64,000 nucleotides of DNA from G963668605 sp963668605 (GTDB lineage: Bacteria > Acidobacteriota > Terriglobia > Bryobacterales > Bryobacteraceae). The stretch lies in contig OY764903.1 in the NCBI GenBank assembly GCA_963668605.1, forward strand, positions 5,084,001 to 5,148,000, read 5' to 3'. The notes under the pieces are model-generated. The model was not told the origin of the DNA and did no database searches. It was given only the letters and a program-made list of their open reading frames with translations. Positions 1-7,898 of the stretch are shown here, piece by piece (within the stretch, counting starts at the first letter, position 1; each line of letters starts with the position of its first letter). A program made the position numbers and the translations under genes.

Positions 1-139
1 CGGGCCTCTAGCGGCAAGCATCTCGAAGGTGAGGGAAACGCTGTGTATGCCATTCACGGGACAAGCCACGCGTGGTCGAGAAACTCGGCGTTCACACGCT
101 CCACAAATTTTCCCAACTTACGCAGATTCAATCACCTAT
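1..139 (+). other. Left-edge open frame, possible 3' end of a gene
   Basis: Frame 1 stays open from the window edge to a TGA at 137-139, giving about 45 codons. The translation is not recognisable and 45 open codons in GC-rich DNA is weak evidence, so this may simply be non-coding. Positions 3-22 match 4644-4663, which makes this edge a possible boundary of the segment that carries the next two genes. Confidence 0.15.
3..22 (+). repeat. Direct repeat, left copy
   Basis: A 20-bp segment here matches 4644-4663 at 18 of 20 positions; the first 17 bases differ at one position only. Both copies lie outside the two secreted-protein genes, one on each side. Such a pair can be a duplicated target or an attachment-type site, or the remnant of a larger duplication. 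Chance is possible because the motif is GC-rich. Confidence 0.35.
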
Positions 140-201
140 GACGGAGGCGGCCTGGCGCAGCGACCGGAATCGAAAGCCGGAATGCTTAGATTGTAGCGGG
201 C

Positions 202-222
202 AAGTCCGCTCGTGTCGGACTT
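202..222 (+). promoter_or_regulatory. Leader hairpin before secreted protein
   Basis: AAGTCCG (202-208) and CGGACTT (216-222) form a perfect 7-bp stem with a 7-nt loop. It ends 25 nt before the chosen start codon at 248, leaving the ribosome binding site (GAGGTGA near 235) free. It may be a leader structure of the first gene or a leftover terminator of whatever lies upstream of the window. No U-run follows, so a factor-independent terminator is unlikely. Confidence 0.35.
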
Positions 223-247
223 CCAAACTCCGATTGAGGTGAGAACG

Positions 248-1048
248 ATGAAACGAGAGAATCTACAAATTGCAGGCTTACTGCTCGGCTTCTGTGTGTT
301 TGGGCCGGGGCTCGCCAGCGCGCAGACGACAATCGACATGCGCACGCAAAGCAAGAATATCGATTTTTCCGGAGCGTTATCGACGCGCCCCGTGAAGACC
401 GGCGCGGCCATGCCGCCGGTGTGCAGCCAGGGCGATCTGTTTTTCAAAACGACAGCGCCGGCAGGGCAGAATCTATACGGATGTGCGGCAGCAAACACTT
501 GGGTCGCGCTGAGCGGCGCGGGAGGCGGAGGAGCCGCGATGCCGGTGCGCATCTGGCTGCCAGCCGCCGGATGTTCGGGGAGCACTGCTTCCACTGGGTG
601 GGATCTGCCCTCCAGCGACGCGATGACGGCGGTTTGCTTAGCCGGCACGAATACGAATAAGGGCGTGGGACAGTTTCCCGACGGAGCGACTCCTGCGTCG
701 GCGCAGACAACGGTGTCGATACCCGCGGAATGGACTGGAGATGTAAGTGCACGCTTTCGCTGGTTGACGACCGCGACCACGGGCGCTGTGGTCTGGCAAG
801 TTGCCACGGCATGTTCGGCCCCCGGCGAGTCCGACGACCCGGCCTGGAATGCTGCGTCGACGGTGACGGGCGCGGCGCCTGCATCCGCCAGTGCGCTTAC
901 CGATGCGTTGATAGCGACAGTCAGTGTGGCTGGTTGCGCGCCCGGCGAACTCATGCACTTACGAATCCTGCGCGATCCGAGCGCCGCCTCCGACACTCTG
1001 GCCGACACGGCTATCCTGGTTGGCGTGGAGGTCTCGTTTTCGAGATAG
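248..1048 (+). CDS. Exported protein of phage-structural / surface style
   Basis: A 266-residue protein with a clear signal peptide (MKRENLQ, a hydrophobic core, cleavage after ASA-Q). I start at ATG 248, not at an ATG 36 nt upstream, because 248 is preceded by GAGGTGA at good spacing and gives a canonical signal peptide. The mature part has a DLFFKT...Y-x-C segment seen in many acidobacterial surface proteins, a Gly-rich linker near residues 95-100, and a beta-rich C-terminal half reminiscent of virion structural proteins. No catalytic motif is visible. It lies 75 bp before the next, much larger secreted protein and probably works with it at the cell surface. Function unknown. Confidence 0.7.
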   Translation: MKRENLQIAGLLLGFCVFGPGLASAQTTIDMRTQSKNIDFSGALSTRPVKTGAAMPPVCSQGDLFFKTTAPAGQNLYGCAAANTWVALSGAGGGGAAMPVRIWLPAAGCSGSTASTGWDLPSSDAMTAVCLAGTNTNKGVGQFPDGATPASAQTTVSIPAEWTGDVSARFRWLTTATTGAVVWQVATACSAPGESDDPAWNAASTVTGAAPASASALTDALIATVSVAGCAPGELMHLRILRDPSAASDTLADTAILVGVEVSFSR

Positions 1049-1123
1049 CCCATGAAAAGTACAGATACGTTTCACTCAAGCGGGTATCCTGGAGGGATGA
1101 GCCGCGATTGGTTCGCCTATCGG

Positions 1124-4100
1124 ATGGAAGTGCGGAAAAGGCTTGGTCTCTTTCTCTCGCTCTTGCTCTTGATTCCAATGCTGCTCGCGGCGCAAGACCC
1201 GGCTCGGCAGGTGCCGCCGAATTTGCGGGAAGCCGTGATCGACGACTTCACGACGCAGCGGCTCGGCTCGTATTCGGGCGCGCCCTTGTTTTTCCCGAAT
1301 CTGGACGCTGAACACTCCGGCCAGACGCTCACGGTTGCGGGTGGTCAGTTGGTGAACGGGGCGGCGACGGGCGGGTTGCAGAACATGTATTTCTGGAACA
1401 AGGACTACATGGCCCCGACTTGCATCTGGCCAGACGGCTCCTGTTACCTACGGAACAGGCTCCAATCGGGAACGTGGAGCACCGGCTACAACCGTATGTC
1501 TTTCCGGTGGCGCTGCGACAACGCTATTGGCGGCAACAACACTGGGACACAGTACCACTTAGGAACGTACGCTCGGGATGGCGCGTACACCAATCAGAAC
1601 GATCAGGAATCGAACGGCTGGCACTTCTACCATGAGATCCACGCCAATTCGTCTCCGTGGCGCTGGGTATGGGTCACCGTGAACACGCACACGCAGCACA
1701 TGCGGGCGAATACGGCGGCGGCAGATCAGGCACTCCCTGCCAACGTCACGATGCCGACAGGGAACTATTTCGACCTGTTCACTAGCTTCTATTTCGACAG
1801 GAAGTACACCTCGTTCGCCGGGTCAACCTGCTACTTCGACGATTGGACTCTCGGGACGCAGGGCAGTGAGCCGGATTACCACGTTTCAACGCTGACCTAC
1901 CAGTACACGGGGAACCACTACGAAGTAGCGTGGCAAGCGGGGCGCGTTGATGAAGCGACCACGTATGAGGTTCGCTACAGCACCACTGGCAGCCTGAAGA
2001 CGGCTGGCTTTGCAGCCGGGACGGACGCCGGAACGGTTGCGTCTGCCGGTGCGGGAGGAAGGACGGTTTACTGGATCTCCGCTAACATGGCGGAAAATGC
2101 GAGCGGATTGTGGGTTGGCATTCGTCCGCGTATGCCTGTGCAGACGGCCAGCGCCGCCGCTCCAGTGGCCGTGGGCATGTTCCAGCACGGCCTGACGACG
2201 GGCGATCAGGTGTACTGCTCCGGGTTGGGCGTTACTGCTGCGGGGAACTACACTGCGACGGTGACGGACGCGAACACGGTGACGTTAGACTCTACGACTG
2301 GCAGCGGAAACTACGGCGGTGGTGGATATTGTAAGGCCACGTCGAACACGGCGAACTTCACCGAGATATTCATTCCGTTGGCACCCCTGTCGGCTCCCGG
2401 CTGGCCGCTTGGGGTTACGTTCAGCGGCACGACCACGACGGCGACGACGGTAGGCTTCACCCCTGAGTACTCAGCCACATCAACGACGGTGGAACGCAGA
2501 ATCATCGGTAGCTCATGGGTGGTCGCGGGAACGACAGCGACGGGATCGTTCGCGGACTCCGGACTGAATCCCGGCACCAAGTATCAGTACCGCTTCAAGT
2601 CAAGTAACGCGACGGGAGCCGGCAACTACAGCGATACGCACGTCTCGCATGTCTATCCGGCTGTCACCACAGCCATAGACTCTACTTACCCGAGATTTAC
2701 GACGACGACGCTGCCAGATCCGAACGTGGGCACGGTATATTCCCGGACGCTCGCGGCGACAGGAGGAACCGCTCCTTACTCTTTTACCTTGGACGCGGGG
2801 ATTCTTCCCGCTGGTCTGACTCTATCGAGCGCAGGAGCCATAACTGGCACGCCCACGACGTTTGCGGCGCTGCCGGGTATGGCGGTCACGTTCAAAGTCA
2901 CCGACGCAAACAGCCGCAGTGGGTATCTCGGGATGTATTTGCCAGTGAACCAACTCCCGGCCACTGACAATTTCAATCGTGCTGATGACTGGGTTGGCGG
3001 TGAGTGGAGTAACTTCATGTTCTATGGCATGAAAACCTATGCTAACCAGTTGAAGCCGGTTGGGAAGTCTGGACACTTGCGGACAAAGGAATGGTTTTCC
3101 AGCGACCAGTGGGCGGAAGCAAAAATTACAGCGATTGGTGGGGCGGGTTTCATTGGCCCCGGAGTGCGGGCGAGTTCGGCGCTTGGCGGATACTTCTGTT
3201 TTCAGAGCGCAACACAACTCTGCCTTACTAGATGGCAACAGGGCGGCTATGAAGTAACGAAGACCTGTGCTGATTCTCCCTTTGTGGCAAACACAGTTGT
3301 TCGTGCGGAGGCATTCGATTCGACGATAAGGTGCTTGTCTGACGGTACCGTGAAGGCATCCATCACGAACGCTGACATCGCTTCCGGTGTACCGGGCGTT
3401 GCGGGTGTCGGGGACGAAGGCACGTTGATGGATGATTGGAGCGCCGGAAATATCTCAACTCCGGTTATCACTACGGAGACTCTCCTCGATGCCGTGGTCG
3501 GATACTCATACTCGGCCACTTTCGCGGCGGTGCGCGGTGTGGAGCCGTTTGTCTGGTCTGTGGCGTCTGGGTCACTTCCGGCAGGACTGGCACTTTCGAG
3601 TGCGGGCGTGCTGAGTGGAACTCCCACGACAGCAGGAACTGTTTCATTTCCGGTTCGAGCCGTGGACTCCGAGGGTACGGCGAGCGAGGATAAGACGCTG
3701 ACGCTTATGACGCTGGCTAGTGTGCCCCCGCTCTCGGTAACGACCGACGCGCTGACAGAGGGCCGCACAGCGATCGCCTACACGCACGCTTTGGCGGCAA
3801 CTGGAGGCCTGACGCCTTACACTTGGTCGTTGGCGAGTGGGAGCCTGCCTGTTGGTCTATCCCTATCGACGACTGGCGTCATCAGCGGCACAACGCATTC
3901 GGCGGGCTCAGTGAATATCACCGTACGCGTCACAGATCGCCTGGCCGAAACAGCAAATAAGACGTTAACTCTGGCCGTGATCGCGACGGTCTCGGCAACC
4001 GATGATTTCAACCGTGCCAATGAGGGTCTTGGTGGGAATCATGGCTGGTTAAACTTGCTGGCGGCAGAGAGCTTCTTCGTCGTTACAAACACCGCCAAGG

Positions 4101-4567
4101 CTTACGACGCCGGTGTATCGAATGCCTATAAGGTTTCAGGTCATGCCTATGGAAACCTCTCACCAGCTTCCGACCAGTACGCCATCGTCAAGTGGAAAGC
4201 CCTGAGCGCGGGTCCTGCCGTCCGTCTTACCACCTCGCCAGCCAGCGGATACGGATGTATGCCGTTGGACGGGAAGCTTGGCATCTACAGCTTCGCTTCG
4301 GCGTGGGGATGGGATCCAGTGCTAATCGAGACGCCTTATACGCCGGTTGTCGATGACGAGATCAAACTCAGCGTTACAGGGCACACACTGAGGTGCTACG
4401 TGAACGGCGTGGAGATGCTTGCTGTTACCAATAGCAGATACGCGATCGGCTATACGGGAATTATTGGCAAGTTCAACGGGGTTGTGGACGACTGGGAGGG
4501 TGGGAACCTTGCTTTGCAGTCTTCTCCCAGTGTCAGGTCGCGACCCGGGCGGCGCGTCTCACAGTAA
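1124..4567 (+). CDS. Large secreted protein with FN3, FCCH-like and three He_PIG Ig-like modules
   Basis: About 1147 residues. I chose ATG 1124 because it opens directly with MEVRKR and a long hydrophobic core ending in LLAAQ; upstream ATGs at 1097 (GGAGGG abuts the start, too close to work) and 1052 remain possible. Modules by position: a carbohydrate-binding-like N-terminal region with an FDDW motif (to about 1860); an FN3-like module (about 1880-2120); a phage-type FCCH-like motif with HGL-TTGDQV (about 2186-2330); another FN3 (2390-2640); He_PIG putative Ig modules at about 2695-2930, 3460-3715 and 3735-3985, each with LPAGL/LPVGL-x-LS-x-x-G; and two DNFNRA/DDFNRA concanavalin-like modules (from 2968 and 4003). 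Probably an adhesin or polymer-binding surface protein; no enzyme motif seen. Confidence 0.8.
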   Translation: MEVRKRLGLFLSLLLLIPMLLAAQDPARQVPPNLREAVIDDFTTQRLGSYSGAPLFFPNLDAEHSGQTLTVAGGQLVNGAATGGLQNMYFWNKDYMAPTCIWPDGSCYLRNRLQSGTWSTGYNRMSFRWRCDNAIGGNNTGTQYHLGTYARDGAYTNQNDQESNGWHFYHEIHANSSPWRWVWVTVNTHTQHMRANTAAADQALPANVTMPTGNYFDLFTSFYFDRKYTSFAGSTCYFDDWTLGTQGSEPDYHVSTLTYQYTGNHYEVAWQAGRVDEATTYEVRYSTTGSLKTAGFAAGTDAGTVASAGAGGRTVYWISANMAENASGLWVGIRPRMPVQTASAAAPVAVGMFQHGLTTGDQVYCSGLGVTAAGNYTATVTDANTVTLDSTTGSGNYGGGGYCKATSNTANFTEIFIPLAPLSAPGWPLGVTFSGTTTTATTVGFTPEYSATSTTVERRIIGSSWVVAGTTATGSFADSGLNPGTKYQYRFKSSNATGAGNYSDTHVSHVYPAVTTAIDSTYPRFTTTTLPDPNVGTVYSRTLAATGGTAPYSFTLDAGILPAGLTLSSAGAITGTPTTFAALPGMAVTFKVTDANSRSGYLGMYLPVNQLPATDNFNRADDWVGGEWSNFMFYGMKTYANQLKPVGKSGHLRTKEWFSSDQWAEAKITAIGGAGFIGPGVRASSALGGYFCFQSATQLCLTRWQQGGYEVTKTCADSPFVANTVVRAEAFDSTIRCLSDGTVKASITNADIASGVPGVAGVGDEGTLMDDWSAGNISTPVITTETLLDAVVGYSYSATFAAVRGVEPFVWSVASGSLPAGLALSSAGVLSGTPTTAGTVSFPVRAVDSEGTASEDKTLTLMTLASVPPLSVTTDALTEGRTAIAYTHALAATGGLTPYTWSLASGSLPVGLSLSTTGVISGTTHSAGSVNITVRVTDRLAETANKTLTLAVIATVSATDDFNRANEGLGGNHGWLNLLAAESFFVVTNTAKAYDAGVSNAYKVSGHAYGNLSPASDQYAIVKWKALSAGPAVRLTTSPASGYGCMPLDGKLGIYSFASAWGWDPVLIETPYTPVVDDEIKLSVTGHTLRCYVNGVEMLAVTNSRYAIGYTGIIGKFNGVVDDWEGGNLALQSSPSVRSRPGRRVSQ

Positions 4568-4583
4568 GACGCAGGAAGCGGAA

Positions 4584-4613
4584 GGGCGCGAAGAGTGTCT
4601 TCTCACCGCGCCC
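4584..4613 (+). terminator. Hairpin after the large secreted protein
   Basis: GGGCGCG (4584-4590) pairs with CGCGCCC (4607-4613), and GAAGA (4590-4594) with TCTTC (4598-4602) inside it. It begins 17 nt after the stop codon at 4567. No T-run follows, so if it ends transcription it does so with help or inefficiently. Confidence 0.4.
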
Positions 4614-4643
4614 CGGCGGGTCGGTCCGGCCACTATCACAGCA

Positions 4644-4663
4644 GGCCTCTGGCGGCAAGCGTC
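4644..4663 (+). repeat. Direct repeat, right copy
   Basis: This is the partner of the repeat at 3-22 (18 of 20 bases identical). It lies between the end of the large secreted protein and the first gene of the polysaccharide locus, so the pair exactly brackets the two exported-protein genes. Confidence 0.35.
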
Positions 4664-4707
4664 GGCCATGATGTACTGTTAGGCTAGAAATCGGAACCGC
4701 ACTTTCT

Positions 4708-5535
4708 ATGTCGAACCAGCGCACAATGGGGCAGATCCGCCAGCAGTATGAGGTGGAAACGGAACTGGCGGAAAGGTTGCGCAACACCCCCAAGAGCGAA
4801 CGTACTCGCGCGTACGGGGAGATCTACAGTGAACTATGTCGACGCGTTCCGGACCACCCCAGCCTGACCCGAGCTGCCGATCTGGACTACTCGGCGGCGG
4901 TGGCACGAGAGAAACTTGCATTGTTGCGCGCATACCTGCGGCCGGAGACCGTATTCCTCGAAGTCGGCGCGGGTGATTGCAGGCTCTCTCTGCAAGTGGC
5001 CGAAACCGTGAAGCAAGTCTATGCGCTGGAGGTCTCTCGCGAGATCACGAAGCACGCCGCCTCGCGGCCCAATTTTGAGATCGTGATCTCCAATGGAACG
5101 GATATCCCGGTCCCGCCCGGTTCCATCGATCTGGCCTTCAGCTTCCAGGTGATGGAGCACATCCATCCTGAAGATGCCCGAGAGCAATTAGGCAATGTCC
5201 TGCTGGCGCTTGCGCCCGGCGGCATGTACATGTGCCTTACGCCGAATCGCCTGAGCGGACCGCATGACGTTTCTAAATACTTCGACGACACGGCGCGCGG
5301 CATGCACCTAAGAGAGTACTCCGTTGGCGAGACCGCGGAACTGTTTCGGCGCGCGGGATTCAGACGCGTCACAGCTATGGCCGGCACGTTGGGGCGCTTC
5401 GTCGAATTGCCCGTCTGGACGATCGGAATGCTGGAAGGCCTGGCGGAAAGACTGCCGACAGGAATCCGGAGACGTGTCGTTGGGCTGCCGGGCCTGCGCC
5501 ACCTGCTTTCGGCCGCCGTGATCGGCCGCCGCTAA
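4708..5535 (+). CDS. Class I SAM-dependent methyltransferase
   Basis: A 275-residue soluble methyltransferase. SAM-binding motif I is visible as VFLEVGAGDCRLS (about residues 78-90), followed by an acidic residue in LEVS at the end of strand 2 and by the FQVMEHIHPEDA segment (about 148-159) typical of the Methyltransf_11 group. The central region after the catalytic fold (CLTPNRLSGPHDVSKYF) is usual for enzymes acting on sugar or polyprenyl-linked glycan substrates. It opens the polysaccharide cluster and lies 72 bp before the epimerase gene on the same strand. I infer methylation of a glycan or a sugar precursor; the substrate cannot be read from the sequence. Confidence 0.8.
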   Translation: MSNQRTMGQIRQQYEVETELAERLRNTPKSERTRAYGEIYSELCRRVPDHPSLTRAADLDYSAAVAREKLALLRAYLRPETVFLEVGAGDCRLSLQVAETVKQVYALEVSREITKHAASRPNFEIVISNGTDIPVPPGSIDLAFSFQVMEHIHPEDAREQLGNVLLALAPGGMYMCLTPNRLSGPHDVSKYFDDTARGMHLREYSVGETAELFRRAGFRRVTAMAGTLGRFVELPVWTIGMLEGLAERLPTGIRRRVVGLPGLRHLLSAAVIGRR

Positions 5536-5607
5536 GCAACCCGCGCGGTTTGCGACAATGAGGCGAATCCCGCACCAACGGAGAAGGCGGGAGAGGGAGA
5601 GAGCTTA

Positions 5608-6561
5608 GTGAGGATTCTGGTCACCGGAGGAGCGGGGTTCATCGGCTCCCACTTGTGCGAGGCGCTGTTGCGGCAGGGCCATGCGGTCTCGATTATCGAT
5701 GAATTGAACGACTTCTATTCGCCTGCGCTCAAACGCCTCAATTTGGAAGGGATTCGCAAACTTGGAGCGGTGGAATTTCTGGAAGGCGACATCTGCGACG
5801 GAGAAAGGGCGTATGAGTTTCTCAAGCGGAATCCGCCCGATGCGGTTGTGCACCTGGCGGCGCGTGCGGGGGTACGGCCTTCGCTGCAACAGCCGTTTCT
5901 CTATGAGCGCACCAACGTGCTCGGCACGCTGACTCTGCTGGAGAATTGCCGGCGACTCGGGATTACGAAATTTGTCTTCGCGTCTTCCAGTTCGATCTAC
6001 GGAGTTTCCAACAACGTTCCGTTCCGCGAAGACGACCCCAACTGTTTGCCAATCTCGATTTACGCCGCCACCAAACTCGCGGGCGAAAAACTCTGCTACA
6101 CGTATTCGCATCTATATGCCATCCGCACCGTGTGCCTGCGCTTCTTCACGGTATTTGGCCCGCGTCAGCGTCCCGATCTGGCGATCCGCAAATTCACCGA
6201 AATGATCGATGCAGGCAAACCGATTCCTGTGTTTGGGGACGGGTCGAGCGGGCGGGATTACACTTTCGTTGCCGACACGGTGCAGGGCATCCTGGGCGCT
6301 TTGCGTTACGAGTGCGGATTTGACATTTTCAACCTGGGCAACTCGGCGCCGGTGAAGCTGACCGAGATGATCGCGGCCATCGAAAAAGCGGTGGGCCGGA
6401 AAGCCGTCATCGATTGGCAACCCGACCAGCCAGGCGACGTGCCGATTACTTTCGCCGACATCTCGAAAGCACGGGAGAAGCTAGGCTACGCGCCGGGCAC
6501 ACCATTCGAGGCAGGCATCGTGAAGTTTGTCGAGTGGTTCCGGACCGCAAGGAGCATCTGA
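5608..6561 (+). CDS. NAD-dependent sugar epimerase, UDP-glucuronate 4-epimerase type
   Basis: A 317-residue extended short-chain dehydrogenase. The N-terminal NAD-binding motif is GGAGFIGSH (residues 7-15), the catalytic Ser/Tyr/Lys triad lies in SSSSIYG (about 128-134) and YAATK (about 152-156), and the NDFYSPALKRLNL segment near residue 35 is characteristic of UDP-glucuronate and UDP-galacturonate epimerases. The start is GTG with GGAGAGGGAGAG just upstream. It probably supplies an activated hexuronic acid for the surface glycan. Its last 76 bp overlap the end of the convergent glycosyltransferase gene. A UDP-glucose 4-epimerase activity is the main alternative. Confidence 0.85.
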   Translation: MRILVTGGAGFIGSHLCEALLRQGHAVSIIDELNDFYSPALKRLNLEGIRKLGAVEFLEGDICDGERAYEFLKRNPPDAVVHLAARAGVRPSLQQPFLYERTNVLGTLTLLENCRRLGITKFVFASSSSIYGVSNNVPFREDDPNCLPISIYAATKLAGEKLCYTYSHLYAIRTVCLRFFTVFGPRQRPDLAIRKFTEMIDAGKPIPVFGDGSSGRDYTFVADTVQGILGALRYECGFDIFNLGNSAPVKLTEMIAAIEKAVGRKAVIDWQPDQPGDVPITFADISKAREKLGYAPGTPFEAGIVKFVEWFRTARSI

Positions 6562-7784
6562 GCGTAGACCTCCTGCGCTACTTTTTCCCAGGAGCGCGAA
6601 CGCGCCCATGCGGAAATCGCTTCGCGATCCCACTGGCGCGTGAGGGCTTTGTGCAGCGCGGCAGCCATGGCCTCGACGTCCAGCGGCGGAATCACGTAGC
6701 CATACTCTTCGCCGGGCAGCATCTCGGGGACGCCTCCGACCGCCGTCGCCACAACGGGTGCGCCGCAGCCTTGCGCTTCGTGAACGACGTTGGGCCAACC
6801 CTCCATATCGCTGGCAAGACAGAAGACATCGGCGGCGGACATCAGTTCGGCCAACTCCGGCGGCGCGACACGGCCCGTGATGCGGACGAAATCCCGCAGG
6901 CCGAGCCGCTCAATCGACTCACGAATATTCTGTTCAAAGCGGCCTTCGCGGCCCGCGCCACCGGCGATGACCAGCAAGGCTTCCACTCCGCTATCACGCA
7001 GTCTCGCGAGCGCTGCAACTATGCGGTGGTGGCCCTTGCGTTCGACGAGCGCCCCCGCGGAAAGAATCATTTTCGTTCCGGCCGGGATGCCATGCCTGGC
7101 CCGCGCGGCCTCGCGCTCGCGCGGATAAAAGAGATCAATGTCGATGCCGTTGGGAACGGTTTGTGTGCACGCCGGGTCGACACCGAGTGAGATGGCGTAC
7201 TGGCGCAGATCCTCGGAAACCGAGAGCACCCGCGCGGCGCGCCTGAGCGACCACGCCATGATGGCACGGCGCAGCGGAGAGCGGCCGAAAAGCGTTTCAT
7301 TGCCGCGCTGCGTGACGACGAACGGCACGTGGAAACACGCAGCTAGAAGCGCGGCGGCGCAGCCCTCGGGATAGGTAAAATGCGCATCGATCAGATCGAA
7401 GCAAAATTCGCGCCGTATGCGAGCGGCCGTAAACAATGTTCGCGCAAACAGGCAGAGCACATTTAGCGGTGTGCCGAAGGGCGGGAAAAACCAACGCGGA
7501 TAATCGATCGTGAGCGGCCCGTCGCGGCGCGTGTGCGGCAATGCGTGATTGCGCAACCAGCGCTTATCGGGAGACGAGTAATCGATAGCGGCGACCGGTG
7601 CGATGACGCGGACTTCCGCCAGATCCGCGACATGGCGCATGCGATTGCGCACAAAGATGCCATGCGCCGGTTCGTCGGGATTGGGAAAAACACTCGAGAG
7701 CGTTAGGACGCGCAACGCACGGCTCGCCGCATGTAAGCCGTCCGGGCGGGAGTCCTGCGGTGGATTTTCTGGTGCTCTCTGCAT
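6486..7784 (-). CDS. Glycosyltransferase family 4
   Basis: A 432-residue GT-B glycosyltransferase. It has the N-terminal acceptor-side Rossmann half (VLTLSSVFPNPDEPAHGIFV, then FDLIDAHFTYPEG), the hinge with NGIDIDLF-P (about residue 215), and the C-terminal donor-binding half with the phosphate-binding ERKGH and the E-x7-E-type motif (SDMEGWPNVVHEAQGCGAPVVAT, about 345-367). It is transcribed against its neighbours and shares 76 bp with the 3' end of the epimerase gene; both reading frames look genuine up to their stops. Presumably it adds one sugar to the repeat unit of the locus. Confidence 0.88.
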   Translation of the reverse strand: MQRAPENPPQDSRPDGLHAASRALRVLTLSSVFPNPDEPAHGIFVRNRMRHVADLAEVRVIAPVAAIDYSSPDKRWLRNHALPHTRRDGPLTIDYPRWFFPPFGTPLNVLCLFARTLFTAARIRREFCFDLIDAHFTYPEGCAAALLAACFHVPFVVTQRGNETLFGRSPLRRAIMAWSLRRAARVLSVSEDLRQYAISLGVDPACTQTVPNGIDIDLFYPREREAARARHGIPAGTKMILSAGALVERKGHHRIVAALARLRDSGVEALLVIAGGAGREGRFEQNIRESIERLGLRDFVRITGRVAPPELAELMSAADVFCLASDMEGWPNVVHEAQGCGAPVVATAVGGVPEMLPGEEYGYVIPPLDVEAMAAALHKALTRQWDREAISAWARSRSWEKVAQEVYAQMLLAVRNHSTNFTMPASNGVPGA

Positions 7785-7863
7785 GCCGTCCCGTTCTCAG
7801 CTAGCGCAACACGGTTGCCCTCATTGTGTCAATATCCGGCCGGAGATTCCCACCCCCTGTGTC

Positions 7864-7869
7864 TATACT
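7864..7869 (+). promoter_or_regulatory. -10-like TATACT before DUF362 gene
   Basis: TATACT lies 29 nt before the ATG at 7899. No recognisable -35 box sits 17 nt upstream. The surrounding TCTATACT...AGAGTGAAT text is nearly repeated at 17785-17804 before the GT2 gene, which supports a shared promoter element. Confidence 0.3.
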
Positions 7870-7898
7870 AGAGTGAATGGGCACGGTAGAGGCATAAA

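Noticed and set aside
6414..7190. 258-codon plus-strand open frame
   Set aside because: It lies fully opposite the GT4 gene, has no recognisable motif and follows its codon periodicity; a shadow of the real gene.
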